This document shows positions 8,183 to 13,942 of a stretch of 16,476 nucleotides of DNA, piece after piece (within the stretch, counting starts at the first letter, position 1; the number at the start of each line of letters is the position of its first letter). The DNA comes from an uncultured Clostridia bacterium (lineage in GTDB: Bacteria > Bacillota > Clostridia > Christensenellales > UBA1242): contig CALWAB010000034.1 in NCBI GenBank assembly GCA_944372745.1, positions 1 through 16,476 on the forward strand. Direction: 5' to 3'. The position numbers and the translations under genes are program-made. The notes under the pieces are model-generated. The model saw only the letters and a list, made by a program, of their open reading frames with translations, searched no databases and was not told where the DNA came from.

Positions 8183-8233
8183 TTCTCCTAAATTATATAC
8201 AAAAATAGGAGAATAGTCAAGTAATTAGGAGAA
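8183..8233 (-). promoter_or_regulatory. fic promoter with three operator-like octamers
   Basis: Minus-strand -35 TTGACT (8215-8220) and -10 TATAAT (8192-8197), 17-base spacer, predicted start about 8185. The octamer TTCTCCTA or its complement TAGGAGAA occurs three times: 8183-8190 at the start site, 8206-8213 inverted within the spacer, and 8226-8233 just upstream of the -35. The latter two are direct copies exactly 20 bases apart, about two helical turns. Placement around both promoter elements is typical of a repressor-binding site; the protein is unknown, with the winged helix of the Fic protein or the XRE protein as candidates. Confidence 0.65.
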
Positions 8234-8294
8234 GGGACTTAAAAGATTTTACTTAACATTAAGAATAATATATTAAAAACTTTTGCGTAATCTC

Positions 8295-8325
8295 AAAAGT
8301 CAAGGACAGCCGTCCTTGACTTTTT
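8295..8325. repeat. 13-bp perfect hairpin, terminator-like, related to the 9.4 and 10.4 kb repeats
   Basis: AAAAGTCAAGGAC (8295-8307) pairs perfectly with GTCCTTGACTTTT (8312-8324) around loop AGCC. It lies downstream of the XRE gene (minus strand) and upstream of the fic promoter. Short T runs on either side let it act as a terminator for the XRE gene. Its core CAAGGAC-GTCCTTG recurs at 10415-10430, and a related version occurs at 9450-9466. The rest of 8234-8388 holds no gene I can recognise. Confidence 0.6.
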
Positions 8326-8388
8326 GTCTTTAATTTTGTAGGTTTCCATACAAGTGATGATTTCACAGTAGGTATATAAATGAATTTT

Positions 8389-8691
8389 TTATTTGCTTTT
8401 TAAAAGTTCAATATAGAGTTTTCTTTTGTCATCAGGTTGTTTTTCAATTAAGGTATAAAGTTCCTCACAATCTTTATAACTTGTATAATTTTTAGCAAAA
8501 AATTCATTAGGAGTAATCTTAAATACTTCTATTATAGTTAAAAGAGTTTTAGTAGATAAGTCAAATTTTTCTGTTTCTAATCTATTTATATATGATGGAC
8601 TTTTACCTATCATCAGACTTAAATCTCTAGCACTCAAATTATTTTTGTATCTAAAATAACTTATTCTCTCGACAACTTCATTAATATCCAT
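8389..8691 (-). CDS. XRE-family helix-turn-helix transcriptional regulator
   Basis: A 100-residue protein with a single Cro/CI-type HTH over residues about 6-63: ISYFRYKNNLSARDLSLMIG is helices 1-2 and KSPSYINRLETEKFDLS the recognition helix region, followed by TLLTIIEVFKITPNEFF. The C-terminal 35 residues are a short helical tail with no sensor domain. Presumed DNA-binding repressor or activator of nearby genes. The ribosome site is AAAGGTG, about four bases before the ATG. It is divergently transcribed from the SLOG-type gene at 8836 with 144 bases between them, an arrangement in which such regulators often control both genes; no clear palindromic operator was found there. Confidence 0.9.
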   Translation of the reverse strand: MDINEVVERISYFRYKNNLSARDLSLMIGKSPSYINRLETEKFDLSTKTLLTIIEVFKITPNEFFAKNYTSYKDCEELYTLIEKQPDDKRKLYIELLKSK

Positions 8692-8714
8692 ATAACACCT
8701 TTTGATATTTATAG

Positions 8715-8742
8715 TTTATATAATGAAAAGCAATTTTGTGAA
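8715..8742 (-). promoter_or_regulatory. Possible promoter of the XRE gene
   Basis: Minus-strand TTCACA (8737-8742) and TATAAA (8715-8720), 16-base spacer, predicted start about 8708. This is a weaker match to consensus than the neighbouring promoters. Confidence 0.35.
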
Positions 8743-8801
8743 TAATGACATTGTGCAAAAATTTAAAATACAGTCAAATATGAATAATCACATTAAATTA
8801 A

Positions 8802-8830
8802 TTGACAAATTTTATAGATTTTAATAAAAT
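8802..8830 (+). promoter_or_regulatory. Promoter of the SLOG-type gene, predicted to start transcription at the ATG
   Basis: Consensus -35 TTGACA (8802-8807), 17-base spacer, -10 TAAAAT (8825-8830). The expected +1 (8836-8837) coincides with the ATG at 8836, and no Shine-Dalgarno-like sequence precedes the ATG, so the mRNA appears leaderless. Confidence 0.65.
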
Positions 8831-8835
8831 AAATT

Positions 8836-9306
8836 ATGGAAAACAATAATAATTTTAAAATCTGTTCATTTTTTGGACATAGACAAATACAGTTAAGTGA
8901 AGATTTGCAAAAGCGTATTACAAAAATTCTAATTGATTTAATAGAGAAAGAAGGCTTTAATACTTTTTATTTTGGGGCTTTTGGAGAATTTGACGAATTA
9001 TGTAGAATAATTGTGACAGATTTACAAAAAAAATATCCTTATGTTCAAAGGATATATTGTTTAGAGGATGAAAAGTATATAAGAAAAAGACCTAGATATT
9101 TAACCAAAGAAGAATATGATGAGTTTGTATATTTACCGCTTTCTTATACATATTGGAAAACTAGAATTTATTATCGTAATTGTGCAATGATTGATAATAG
9201 TGATTTTATTATTTTCTATGCTGAAAATAAAGAAGGTAGCGGGGCATATAAAGCATATAAATATGCAGTGCAAAAAAAGAAAAAATTTATTAATCTATTT
9301 ACTTGA
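8836..9306 (+). CDS. SLOG-superfamily (DUF1273/YpsA-like) nucleotide-binding-fold protein
   Basis: A 156-residue protein with the features of the SLOG (SMF/DprA-LOG) Rossmann-type fold: N-terminal strand plus CSFFGHR (10-16), the YFGAFGEFDELC segment (the loop after strand 2), RNCAMIDNSDFIIFYAE (strand with the Asp typical of this group), and GSGAYKAYKYAVQKKKKFINL near the C-terminus in place of the usual G-G-A-Y motif. SLOG proteins are thought to bind nucleotide-derived ligands; some act as sensors in conflict systems. No effector domain is fused here. The gene lacks a ribosome binding site and appears to be read from a leaderless transcript. It is divergent from the XRE gene; a 19-bp repeat begins at the last base of its stop codon. 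Confidence 0.8.
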   Translation: MENNNNFKICSFFGHRQIQLSEDLQKRITKILIDLIEKEGFNTFYFGAFGEFDELCRIIVTDLQKKYPYVQRIYCLEDEKYIRKRPRYLTKEEYDEFVYLPLSYTYWKTRIYYRNCAMIDNSDFIIFYAENKEGSGAYKAYKYAVQKKKKFINLFT

Positions 9307-9525
9307 TTAAAATCAATTTTAATTAAGACTATACCTAGATACAACTTAAGTACTAAATAAATTATATTTGTGCTTGTAAAAGCACAAAATATTATTTTTA
9401 AGTTATTTAGTGCTAAAGTTAGCTAGTGTCGCAACCTAAGACCATAGGTGCAGGACGCCGTCCTGCTACTAGGGTTCTAGGGGATGGAAAATCCCCTAGA
9501 AAAATAATTAAAATCAATTTTAATT
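9306..9525. repeat. Structured non-coding segment bracketed by 19-bp direct repeats
   Basis: ATTAAAATCAATTTTAATT occurs at 9306-9324 and again, identically, at 9507-9525. The 182 bases between hold no gene but three hairpins. The first is a 21-bp arm pair 9343-9363 with 9400-9420 (18 of 21 complementary) enclosing a perfect 9-bp hairpin (9367-9375 with 9380-9388). The second is GCAGGAC-GCC-GTCCTGC (9450-9466). The third is a perfect 11-bp hairpin (9475-9485 with 9491-9501, loop GGAAA). The first could terminate the SLOG transcript. The layout resembles a small non-autonomous element or a mobile RNA, but no target-site logic is proven. Confidence 0.5.
9440..9501. repeat. Intergenic hairpin repeat, copy A
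   Basis: Begins GACCATAGGT, then GCAGGAC/GTCCTGC hairpin, then CTAGGG and a TTCTAGGGGAT/ATCCCCTAGAA hairpin. The same order with sequence drift is seen in copy B at 10405-10463. Confidence 0.6.
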
Positions 9526-9540
9526 TTTTTTATAATATGA

Positions 9541-9546
9541 TATAAT
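9541..9546 (+). promoter_or_regulatory. Possible -10 element of the dehydrogenase gene
   Basis: A perfect TATAAT stands 24 bases before the ATG at 9571, but no good -35 accompanies it; the region 17 bases upstream is the second 19-bp repeat (TTTTAA). Confidence 0.3.
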
Positions 9547-9570
9547 TATTAATTATAGGGAGAATTAATT

Positions 9571-10359
9571 ATGGCTAATAAGGTAGCAGTTATAAGTGGG
9601 GCAACAAGTGGTATAGGGCTTGCTTGTGCTAAAGCATTTGCAAATAATGGGTATAAAGTGTATTGTTTGTCACCAAGAAAGCCTGAACATTACGAATTTG
9701 AGTTTATTCAATGCGATGTCACCGACAATGAGCAAGTACTCAATGCGGCTGAAATAATCAGCAAAAAAGAGCCTATTGTAGATGTCGTGCTTTGCAATGC
9801 AGGGCGTGGCATTAGTGGACCATTGGAAAGTTTCGAACTTGAATCTGCAAAATCACTTTTTGATTTAAACTTATTTGGAGCTTTTTCATTGGCTAAGGCA
9901 TTTATACCTAAATTTAAAGAGCAGAAATCTGGCAAAATTTTATTTATGAGTAGCGTTGGCTCAATCTTTGCTTTGCCTTTCCAAGCGTTCTATTCAGCGA
10001 CAAAAAGTGCATTGGAAACAATGGCAAATGCTTGGCGACTAGAATTAGCGCCATTTAATATACAAGTCGGTAGCATATTGCCGGGGGATACAAAGACGAA
10101 TTTCACAGCCTCAAGAGAAAAACACGATGGGGACGAAACTTATCAAAATAGGGACGCTAAGTCATTAAAGAAAATGGAACACGATGAAATTCACGGTATG
10201 TCACCTAACAAAGTAGCAAAAGCAGTAATAAAAGCGGTCGAAAAGAAGAAATTGCCTATAAGGACTATAGTAGGTGGCAAGTATAAAATTTTTGCATTTC
10301 TAAATAAAATATTGCCACAAAAATTAGTGCTTTACATAGTTGGCAAAATGTATGCCTAA
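9571..10359 (+). CDS. Short-chain dehydrogenase/reductase (classical SDR)
   Basis: A 262-residue NAD(P)-dependent oxidoreductase of the classical SDR type. Seen in order: cofactor loop GATSGIG (10-16), CDVTD (48-52), NAG (76-78), active-site Asn100, Ser127/128 in MSSVGS, catalytic Y141-x-x-x-K145 (YSATK) and the LPGDTKTNF segment after strand 6. After YCLSP there is an Arg (R36), as in NADPH-preferring enzymes, which is only suggestive. The substrate is unknown; the length and the C-terminal hydrophobic tail (FAFLNKILPQKLVLYIVGKMYA) resemble SDRs acting on lipid-like substrates, possibly membrane-associated. The ribosome site is GGGAG, eight bases before the ATG. It is followed by repeat copy B and the rpmG promoter, so it is monocistronic. 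Confidence 0.94.
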   Translation: MANKVAVISGATSGIGLACAKAFANNGYKVYCLSPRKPEHYEFEFIQCDVTDNEQVLNAAEIISKKEPIVDVVLCNAGRGISGPLESFELESAKSLFDLNLFGAFSLAKAFIPKFKEQKSGKILFMSSVGSIFALPFQAFYSATKSALETMANAWRLELAPFNIQVGSILPGDTKTNFTASREKHDGDETYQNRDAKSLKKMEHDEIHGMSPNKVAKAVIKAVEKKKLPIRTIVGGKYKIFAFLNKILPQKLVLYIVGKMYA

Positions 10360-10404
10360 ATATATTTGAGAAAATATCTTTTTAGGTTATTTATATTTAG
10401 TTTT

Positions 10405-10463
10405 GACCATAGGTCAAGGACTTGTCCTTGTCTAGGGGTGTAGGGGGATGAAATCCACCTACA
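10405..10463. repeat. Intergenic hairpin repeat, copy B
   Basis: Shares the identical 10-mer GACCATAGGT with copy A, followed by CAAGGAC-TT-GTCCTTG (10415-10430), TCTAGGGG and a TGTAGGGGGAT/ATCCACCTACA hairpin (10439-10449 with 10453-10463, one mismatch). A further degenerate hairpin (GGGAAAATCTCTA-TAGAGAAATCTACC, about 10477-10505) extends it. Nothing else is seen in 10360-10584. Confidence 0.6.
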
Positions 10464-10584
10464 TTTTACTAGGGACGGGAAAATCTCTAAGTAGAGAAAT
10501 CTACCTAAATTCAATCTAAAATTATGAATAAACTTATTTTGATTAATTATCATATTAAAAAATTAAAATACTTATCAAAAATTA

Positions 10585-10613
10585 TTGACAAATAATTCAA
10601 ACTATGCTATTAT
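10585..10613 (+). promoter_or_regulatory. Promoter of the rpmG-secE-nusG-rplK-rplA cluster
   Basis: Consensus -35 TTGACA (10585-10590), 17-base spacer, -10 TATTAT (10608-10613). Predicted start is near 10620, giving a 46-base leader. Confidence 0.75.
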
Positions 10614-10619
10614 ATGTAG

Positions 10620-10649
10620 ACGCCGAATTTTAGCGGTGTTAATTTTTTT
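10620..10649 (+). promoter_or_regulatory. Hairpin plus U-tract in the rpmG leader (possible attenuator)
   Basis: ACGCCG (10620-10625) pairs with CGGTGT (10634-10639, one G-U), followed shortly by seven T residues (10643-10649). It sits at the predicted 5' end of the operon transcript, resembling a weak intrinsic terminator or a protective 5' hairpin. Confidence 0.4.
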
Positions 10650-10665
10650 GAATGGAGCAGATAAA

Positions 10666-10815
10666 ATGCGCGTAAAGATAACCCTTGCATGCAGTGAATG
10701 CAAGCAAAGAAACTACAACACTTTTAAGAATAAGAAGAACGACCCAGACAGAATTGAAATGCAAAAATTCTGCAAGTTCTGTAACAAAACGACACTTCAC
10801 AAAGAAACAAAATAG
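10666..10815 (+). CDS. rpmG: 50S ribosomal protein L33
   Basis: A 49-residue large-subunit protein with two Cys pairs (C9-x-x-C12 and C36-x-x-C39), the zinc-binding C+ form of L33. MRVKITLACSECKQRNY and KFCKFCNKTTLHKETK are typical family ends. The ATG at 10666 has GGAG eight bases upstream; a longer reading frame to 10585 would run through the promoter and is rejected. First gene of the L33-SecE-NusG-L11-L1 cluster, 24 bases before secE. Confidence 0.96.
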   Translation: MRVKITLACSECKQRNYNTFKNKKNDPDRIEMQKFCKFCNKTTLHKETK

Positions 10816-10839
10816 TCTAGCGAACAATTTGGAGGCAAT

Positions 10840-11067
10840 ATGGCTAAAGACCAACAAGTTAAGGTTAAAGAAAAGAAGAAGGGTGGCTTTTTCCGCAAGA
10901 TAAAGGAATCTTTTGCAGAACTTAAAAAAGTCACTTGGCCAACATTTGGACAGGCAACTAAAAAGACTTTTGCTGTCATAGCGGTAGTGCTGTTTTTTGG
11001 CGTAGTCGTAGTAGCATTTGACTATGCTTTGAGTTGGCTATATCAATTAATTACAAGTGGGCTATAA
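10840..11067 (+). CDS. secE: Preprotein translocase subunit SecE
   Basis: A 75-residue inner-membrane protein of the SecYEG channel. It has the short single-TM form usual in Gram-positives: basic N-terminus (1-20), amphipathic segment with the family signature ELKKVTWPT (27-35), then one membrane helix (about 43-68). The ribosome site GGAGG is five bases before the ATG. It sits between rpmG and nusG, the conserved bacterial position. Confidence 0.97.
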   Translation: MAKDQQVKVKEKKKGGFFRKIKESFAELKKVTWPTFGQATKKTFAVIAVVLFFGVVVVAFDYALSWLYQLITSGL

Positions 11068-11081
11068 TAGAGGATTAAATT

Positions 11082-11615
11082 ATGAATAATAAGATTATAG
11101 ACACAGAACCTAGATGGTATGTTTTGCATACTTTTACTGGTTATGAAATGCTCGCTAAACAAAATCTTGAACAAGTCGTAGAAAATGGTAATCTTCAAGA
11201 TAGAATCTTTGAGATAGTCGTACCTATGGAAGATGTTGTCGAAGAGAAGAATGGCAAGAAGAAGGTAGTTCAAAAGAAAATGATGCCTTCTTATATACTC
11301 ATTAAGATGTTATATGGCGATGACCTTTGGCATACTATTACTAGTACGCGTGGCGTAACTGGTTTTGTTGGACCTAAAGGGCGTCCACTTCCTATGACTG
11401 AAGATGAGATACGCAGATTGCACCTAGAACGCATTGTCGTTGATTTTGAACTCAATGTTGGTGATACAGTCGAAATTATAGACGGACCATTTGAGGGTAA
11501 TGCAGGTGTAGTGGAGAGCGTAGATGCCAATAATAAGAAGTGTAAACTCAAGATAACATTCTTAGGTAGGGAAGTAGAAGCAGAACTATCTTACGAACAA
11601 ATAAGAAAGTTGTAG
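11082..11615 (+). CDS. nusG: Transcription termination/antitermination factor NusG
   Basis: A 177-residue protein that binds RNA polymerase and modulates pausing, termination and transcription-translation coupling. The NGN domain spans about 10-110 (WYVLHTFTGYE, MMPSYILIKM, GFVGPKGRPLPM), and the C-terminal KOW domain begins near 122 (VGDTVEIIDGPFEGNAGVVESVD, then ITFLGREVEAELSYEQIRKL). Usual length. The ribosome site is GAGG, eight bases before the ATG and 14 bases after the secE stop. It is followed by a 93-base leader before rplK. Confidence 0.98.
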   Translation: MNNKIIDTEPRWYVLHTFTGYEMLAKQNLEQVVENGNLQDRIFEIVVPMEDVVEEKNGKKKVVQKKMMPSYILIKMLYGDDLWHTITSTRGVTGFVGPKGRPLPMTEDEIRRLHLERIVVDFELNVGDTVEIIDGPFEGNAGVVESVDANNKKCKLKITFLGREVEAELSYEQIRKL

Positions 11616-11654
11616 TATTTTTGGTTTTTCCGACAGCAATGTCGAAAAAATACA

Positions 11655-11686
11655 GTGGGAGAGGGTTAAGCCCTTGTCATGACCAC
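11655..11686 (+). promoter_or_regulatory. Probable ribosomal protein L1 binding site in the rplK leader
   Basis: GTGG (11655-11658) pairs with CCAC (11683-11686) and AGGG (11662-11665) with CCCT (11671-11674), leaving an asymmetric internal loop GAG opposite TGTCATGA and a TTAAG end loop. Two short helices around such a loop fit the L1 target that mimics 23S rRNA, by which L1 represses its own operon. An upstream imperfect hairpin (11625-11634 with 11641-11650) has no U tail. Assigned from layout and position. Confidence 0.6.
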
Positions 11687-11708
11687 AATCTCGTGTAGGA
11701 GGAATAAA

Positions 11709-12134
11709 ATGGCTAAGAAAATAAGTGCACAAGTCAAAATGCAGTTACCTGCAGGAAAAGCGACTGCGGCCCCACCAGTGGGTTCAATGCTTGGTCCATA
11801 TGGTATCAATTTGCCAAATTTTGTCAAAGAATTTAATGACAAGACTAGTCAACAAGTAGGATTAGTTATACCTGTAATTGTTACTATATATCAAGATCGT
11901 TCATTCGAATTGCAGTTGAAGACACCACCTGCAGCAGTACTTATTAAGAAAGCGTGCGGTATTGAAAGTGGTTCTGCTAAACCTAATAAGGACAAAGTGG
12001 CAAAAATCACTAAAGCACAACTTAAAGAAATTGCAGAATTGAAAATGGTTGACTTGAACGCAAACGATGTCGAGAGTGCTATTGATATAATTGCTGGCAC
12101 AGCTCGTAGTATGGGCGTAGAAGTAATAGATTAG
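11709..12134 (+). CDS. rplK: 50S ribosomal protein L11
   Basis: A 141-residue large-subunit protein of the GTPase-associated centre, binding 23S rRNA. The N-terminal domain carries MQLPAGKATAAPPVG and the C-terminal RNA-binding domain KKACGIESGSAKPNKDKVAKIT and IAGTARSMGVEV. The Pro-rich loop reads GSMLGPYGINLPNFVKEFN, where most bacteria have G-P-A-L-G-Q-H/A-G-V-N, a modest divergence that may be lineage-specific. The start at 11709 has AGGAGG six bases upstream; the upstream ATG at 11679 lies in the leader and is rejected. Cotranscribed with rplA 39 bases downstream. Confidence 0.97.
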   Translation: MAKKISAQVKMQLPAGKATAAPPVGSMLGPYGINLPNFVKEFNDKTSQQVGLVIPVIVTIYQDRSFELQLKTPPAAVLIKKACGIESGSAKPNKDKVAKITKAQLKEIAELKMVDLNANDVESAIDIIAGTARSMGVEVID

Positions 12135-12173
12135 TGGAAGAACATTGTTCGTTAATACCACAAGGAGGGAAAA

Positions 12174-12866
12174 ATGAAGTTTGGTAAGAGATATTCAGAA
12201 GCGTTAAAACTTATCGAGAAAGGTAAACTTTATAGCGTAGATGAAGCACTTGACTTGGCTGTCAAGACTGCTTCTGCTAAGTTTGACGAAACTATTGAAT
12301 TACATGTAAGATTGGGCGTTGATTCAAAAAACGCTGACCAACAAGTTCGTGGTGTAGTAGTATTGCCTAATGGTACAGGTAAGAGCGTAAAAGTTCTTGT
12401 ACTTGCAAAAGGCGATAAAGCAGACGAAGCAGAAAAAGCAGGGGCAGATTATGTCGGTGCTGACGAATATATTGCTAAGATACAGAATCAAGGATGGCTT
12501 GATTTTGATGTATGTATCACAACACCTGATATGATGAGTTCAATTAGTAGAATTGCTAAGATTCTCGGCCCTAAGGGCTTGATGCCAAATCCTAAGAGTG
12601 GCACAGTAACTACTGATGTTGCTAAGGCTATCGCTGATGTTAAAGCAGGTAAGGTAGAGTATAGACTTGACAAAAATGAGAATATACACTGCCCTATAGG
12701 TAAAGCAAGTTTTGGAGTAGAAAAATTGAAAGAAAACTTGAATACACTTATGGATGCTATAATCAAAGCTAAACCAGCAGCAGCAAAAGGAACATACCTT
12801 AAGAGTGTTACAATTGCTAGTTCTATGGGACCAGGTATCCGTATCAACTATGTTGAAAATAACTAA
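12174..12866 (+). CDS. rplA: 50S ribosomal protein L1
   Basis: A 230-residue protein of the L1 stalk, which binds 23S rRNA, helps release deacylated tRNA and in many bacteria represses the rplK-rplA mRNA. The family signature LGPKGLMPNPKSGTVT is intact, as are KFDETIELHVRLGVD near the N-terminus and KGTYLKSVTIASSMGPGIRIN at the C-terminus. The ribosome site is AGGAGG, five to six bases before the ATG. A strong terminator follows three bases after the stop, so the usual rplJ-rplL genes are not part of this unit. Confidence 0.98.
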   Translation: MKFGKRYSEALKLIEKGKLYSVDEALDLAVKTASAKFDETIELHVRLGVDSKNADQQVRGVVVLPNGTGKSVKVLVLAKGDKADEAEKAGADYVGADEYIAKIQNQGWLDFDVCITTPDMMSSISRIAKILGPKGLMPNPKSGTVTTDVAKAIADVKAGKVEYRLDKNENIHCPIGKASFGVEKLKENLNTLMDAIIKAKPAAAKGTYLKSVTIASSMGPGIRINYVENN

Positions 12867-12868
12867 AG

Positions 12869-12893
12869 TAAGCCTGAGGGCTTATTTTTTTTT
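12869..12893 (+). terminator. Rho-independent terminator after rplA
   Basis: TAAGCC (12869-12874) pairs with GGCTTA (12879-12884), loop TGAG, followed by nine T residues (12885-12893). The 200 bases after it (12894-13105) are AT-rich and hold only a weak AAATTTGT/ACAAATTT inverted repeat (13019-13026 with 13040-13047). Confidence 0.9.
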
Positions 12894-13105
12894 ATAATTC
12901 TGTAATAATTAGTGAAAGTCAAAAAGCATAAACATATTTAACTATGTAATATTTATTGCTTTATGTGATTCCCTTTATAGAAAAAAACTTTTATTAATAG
13001 GGATATAATACCATTATAAAATTTGTGTATTATTTACATACAAATTTGTTAATAAATAATGCCAAAAGTAGTTTTCTACAAAATAATATTTTATATGACA
13101 AATAC

Positions 13106-13134
13106 TTGCAAAAAATGTATTTTAGGTATATAAT
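13106..13134 (+). promoter_or_regulatory. Promoter of the two-TM mini-protein gene
   Basis: -35 TTGCAA (13106-13111), 17-base spacer, -10 TATAAT (13129-13134). Predicted start is about 13141, 11 bases before the GGAGG ribosome site. Confidence 0.65.
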
Positions 13135-13162
13135 ATACATATATTAGATATGGAGGTTCAGT

Positions 13163-13396
13163 ATGAATTCATTAGTAAGAGCAATGGACAATTTGCACAT
13201 AATCATTAAGATTATACTTGCATTGCCTGGTATTGATATCGTTTGGCATGTCTATAGACTTTTGAGAAGTATTGACAAAGGAAGTGTCTTAGGCATTATT
13301 TTGGCAATCGTGTTGATAATCATTGGTTGGGCATTCTTCTGGATTATTGACATTATTTCAATTATTCTAACCAATAGAGTACTTTGGATAGATTGA
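13163..13396 (+). CDS. Small membrane protein of unknown function, two predicted TM helices
   Basis: A 77-residue hydrophobic protein. A first membrane segment or hairpin covers about residues 12-32 (IIIKIILALPGIDIVWHVYRL), and a second long segment covers 42-70 (VLGIILAIVLIIIGWAFFWIIDIISIILT), linked by a short charged stretch (RSIDKGS). It resembles a widespread unnamed group of small Firmicutes membrane proteins with K-I-I-L-A-L-P-G and W-I-x-D motifs; I do not know a function. Strong evidence that it is a gene: GGAGG six bases before the ATG, a good promoter, and a clean terminator right after the stop. It is a single-gene unit between rplA and a convergent YcxB-like gene. Confidence 0.85.
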   Translation: MNSLVRAMDNLHIIIKIILALPGIDIVWHVYRLLRSIDKGSVLGIILAIVLIIIGWAFFWIIDIISIILTNRVLWID

Positions 13397-13397
13397 T

Positions 13398-13426
13398 AAA
13401 AAAGCACATAAATATGTGCTTTTTTT
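13398..13426. terminator. Bidirectional terminator
   Basis: AAAAAAGCACAT (13398-13409) pairs with ATGTGCTTTTTT (13414-13425), loop AAAT. The A and T runs give a U tail on either strand, so it serves the mini-protein gene and the convergent gene ending at 13437. Confidence 0.9.
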
Positions 13427-13436
13427 ATATTTTTGT

Positions 13437-13922
13437 CTATTTATTATTTTGCTGATTGATTTTTAATAAGTTTCTTAATTCTATTAATTGGTCTTCTTTT
13501 AGCCTTCTTTTGTCAATGGGAAATGCAGAATTTTTGTTTAAATATATAAAGATATAGTCATCCATTTCTTTGCACTTATAGATATTAGAATATGGTACTT
13601 GAGATGAACCCATATTATTGTCATTTTGAATTGTAGTGACATTAAAACTTGTCTCTTCAAAAACATAACAATTTACCATAACTTTACCAGAAAGAGCTTT
13701 GTAATTTTTTCTAAGTGTAATTACATAAATTAAACCAAAAGCAAAAGGGAAGGCAAATATTAAAAATATTTCAGTCCAAAATTCATTTATTAAAGAGCCT
13801 AGTACTAAATAAGCGACTAAACCAATAGAGCCAATTATCAATGCAATAATGCTAGCAATATATGTTTTTTTCGTCAATTTCTTTTGTACTTTGATGTCAA
13901 TGACAGTTTCACATTCTACCAT
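13437..13922 (-). CDS. YcxB-like membrane protein
   Basis: A 161-residue protein with two membrane helices (about 21-43 and 51-70) in the N-terminal half and a C-terminal soluble part. The end reads VPYSNIYKCKEMDDYIFIYLNKNSAFPIDKRRL, which matches the characteristic end of YcxB-like C-terminal domains (a PH-like fold in many small Firmicutes membrane proteins). Function is unknown. The ATG at 13922 has AAGGAT about seven bases upstream and its own promoter. It converges on the 77-residue membrane protein gene across a shared terminator. Confidence 0.85.
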   Translation of the reverse strand: MVECETVIDIKVQKKLTKKTYIASIIALIIGSIGLVAYLVLGSLINEFWTEIFLIFAFPFAFGLIYVITLRKNYKALSGKVMVNCYVFEETSFNVTTIQNDNNMGSSQVPYSNIYKCKEMDDYIFIYLNKNSAFPIDKRRLKEDQLIELRNLLKINQQNNK

Positions 13923-13942
13923 AAACTTAAATCCTTTTTATT

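Noticed and set aside
8340..8383. Plus-strand fragment reading H-T-S-D-D-F-T-V-G-I-stop near 8350, possibly the tail of a lost gene
   Set aside because: Too short to identify; no upstream coding sequence continues it.
10356..10553. Minus-strand ORF of 65 residues after the dehydrogenase gene
   Set aside because: It runs through repeat copy B, has no ribosome site and no recognisable motif.
10585..10665. N-terminal extension of L33
   Set aside because: The extension is encoded by the promoter and leader hairpin and is absent from the L33 family; ATG 10666 has GGAG.
11679..11708. N-terminal extension of L11
   Set aside because: It lies in the leader structure; ATG 11709 follows AGGAGG and gives the standard 141-residue protein.
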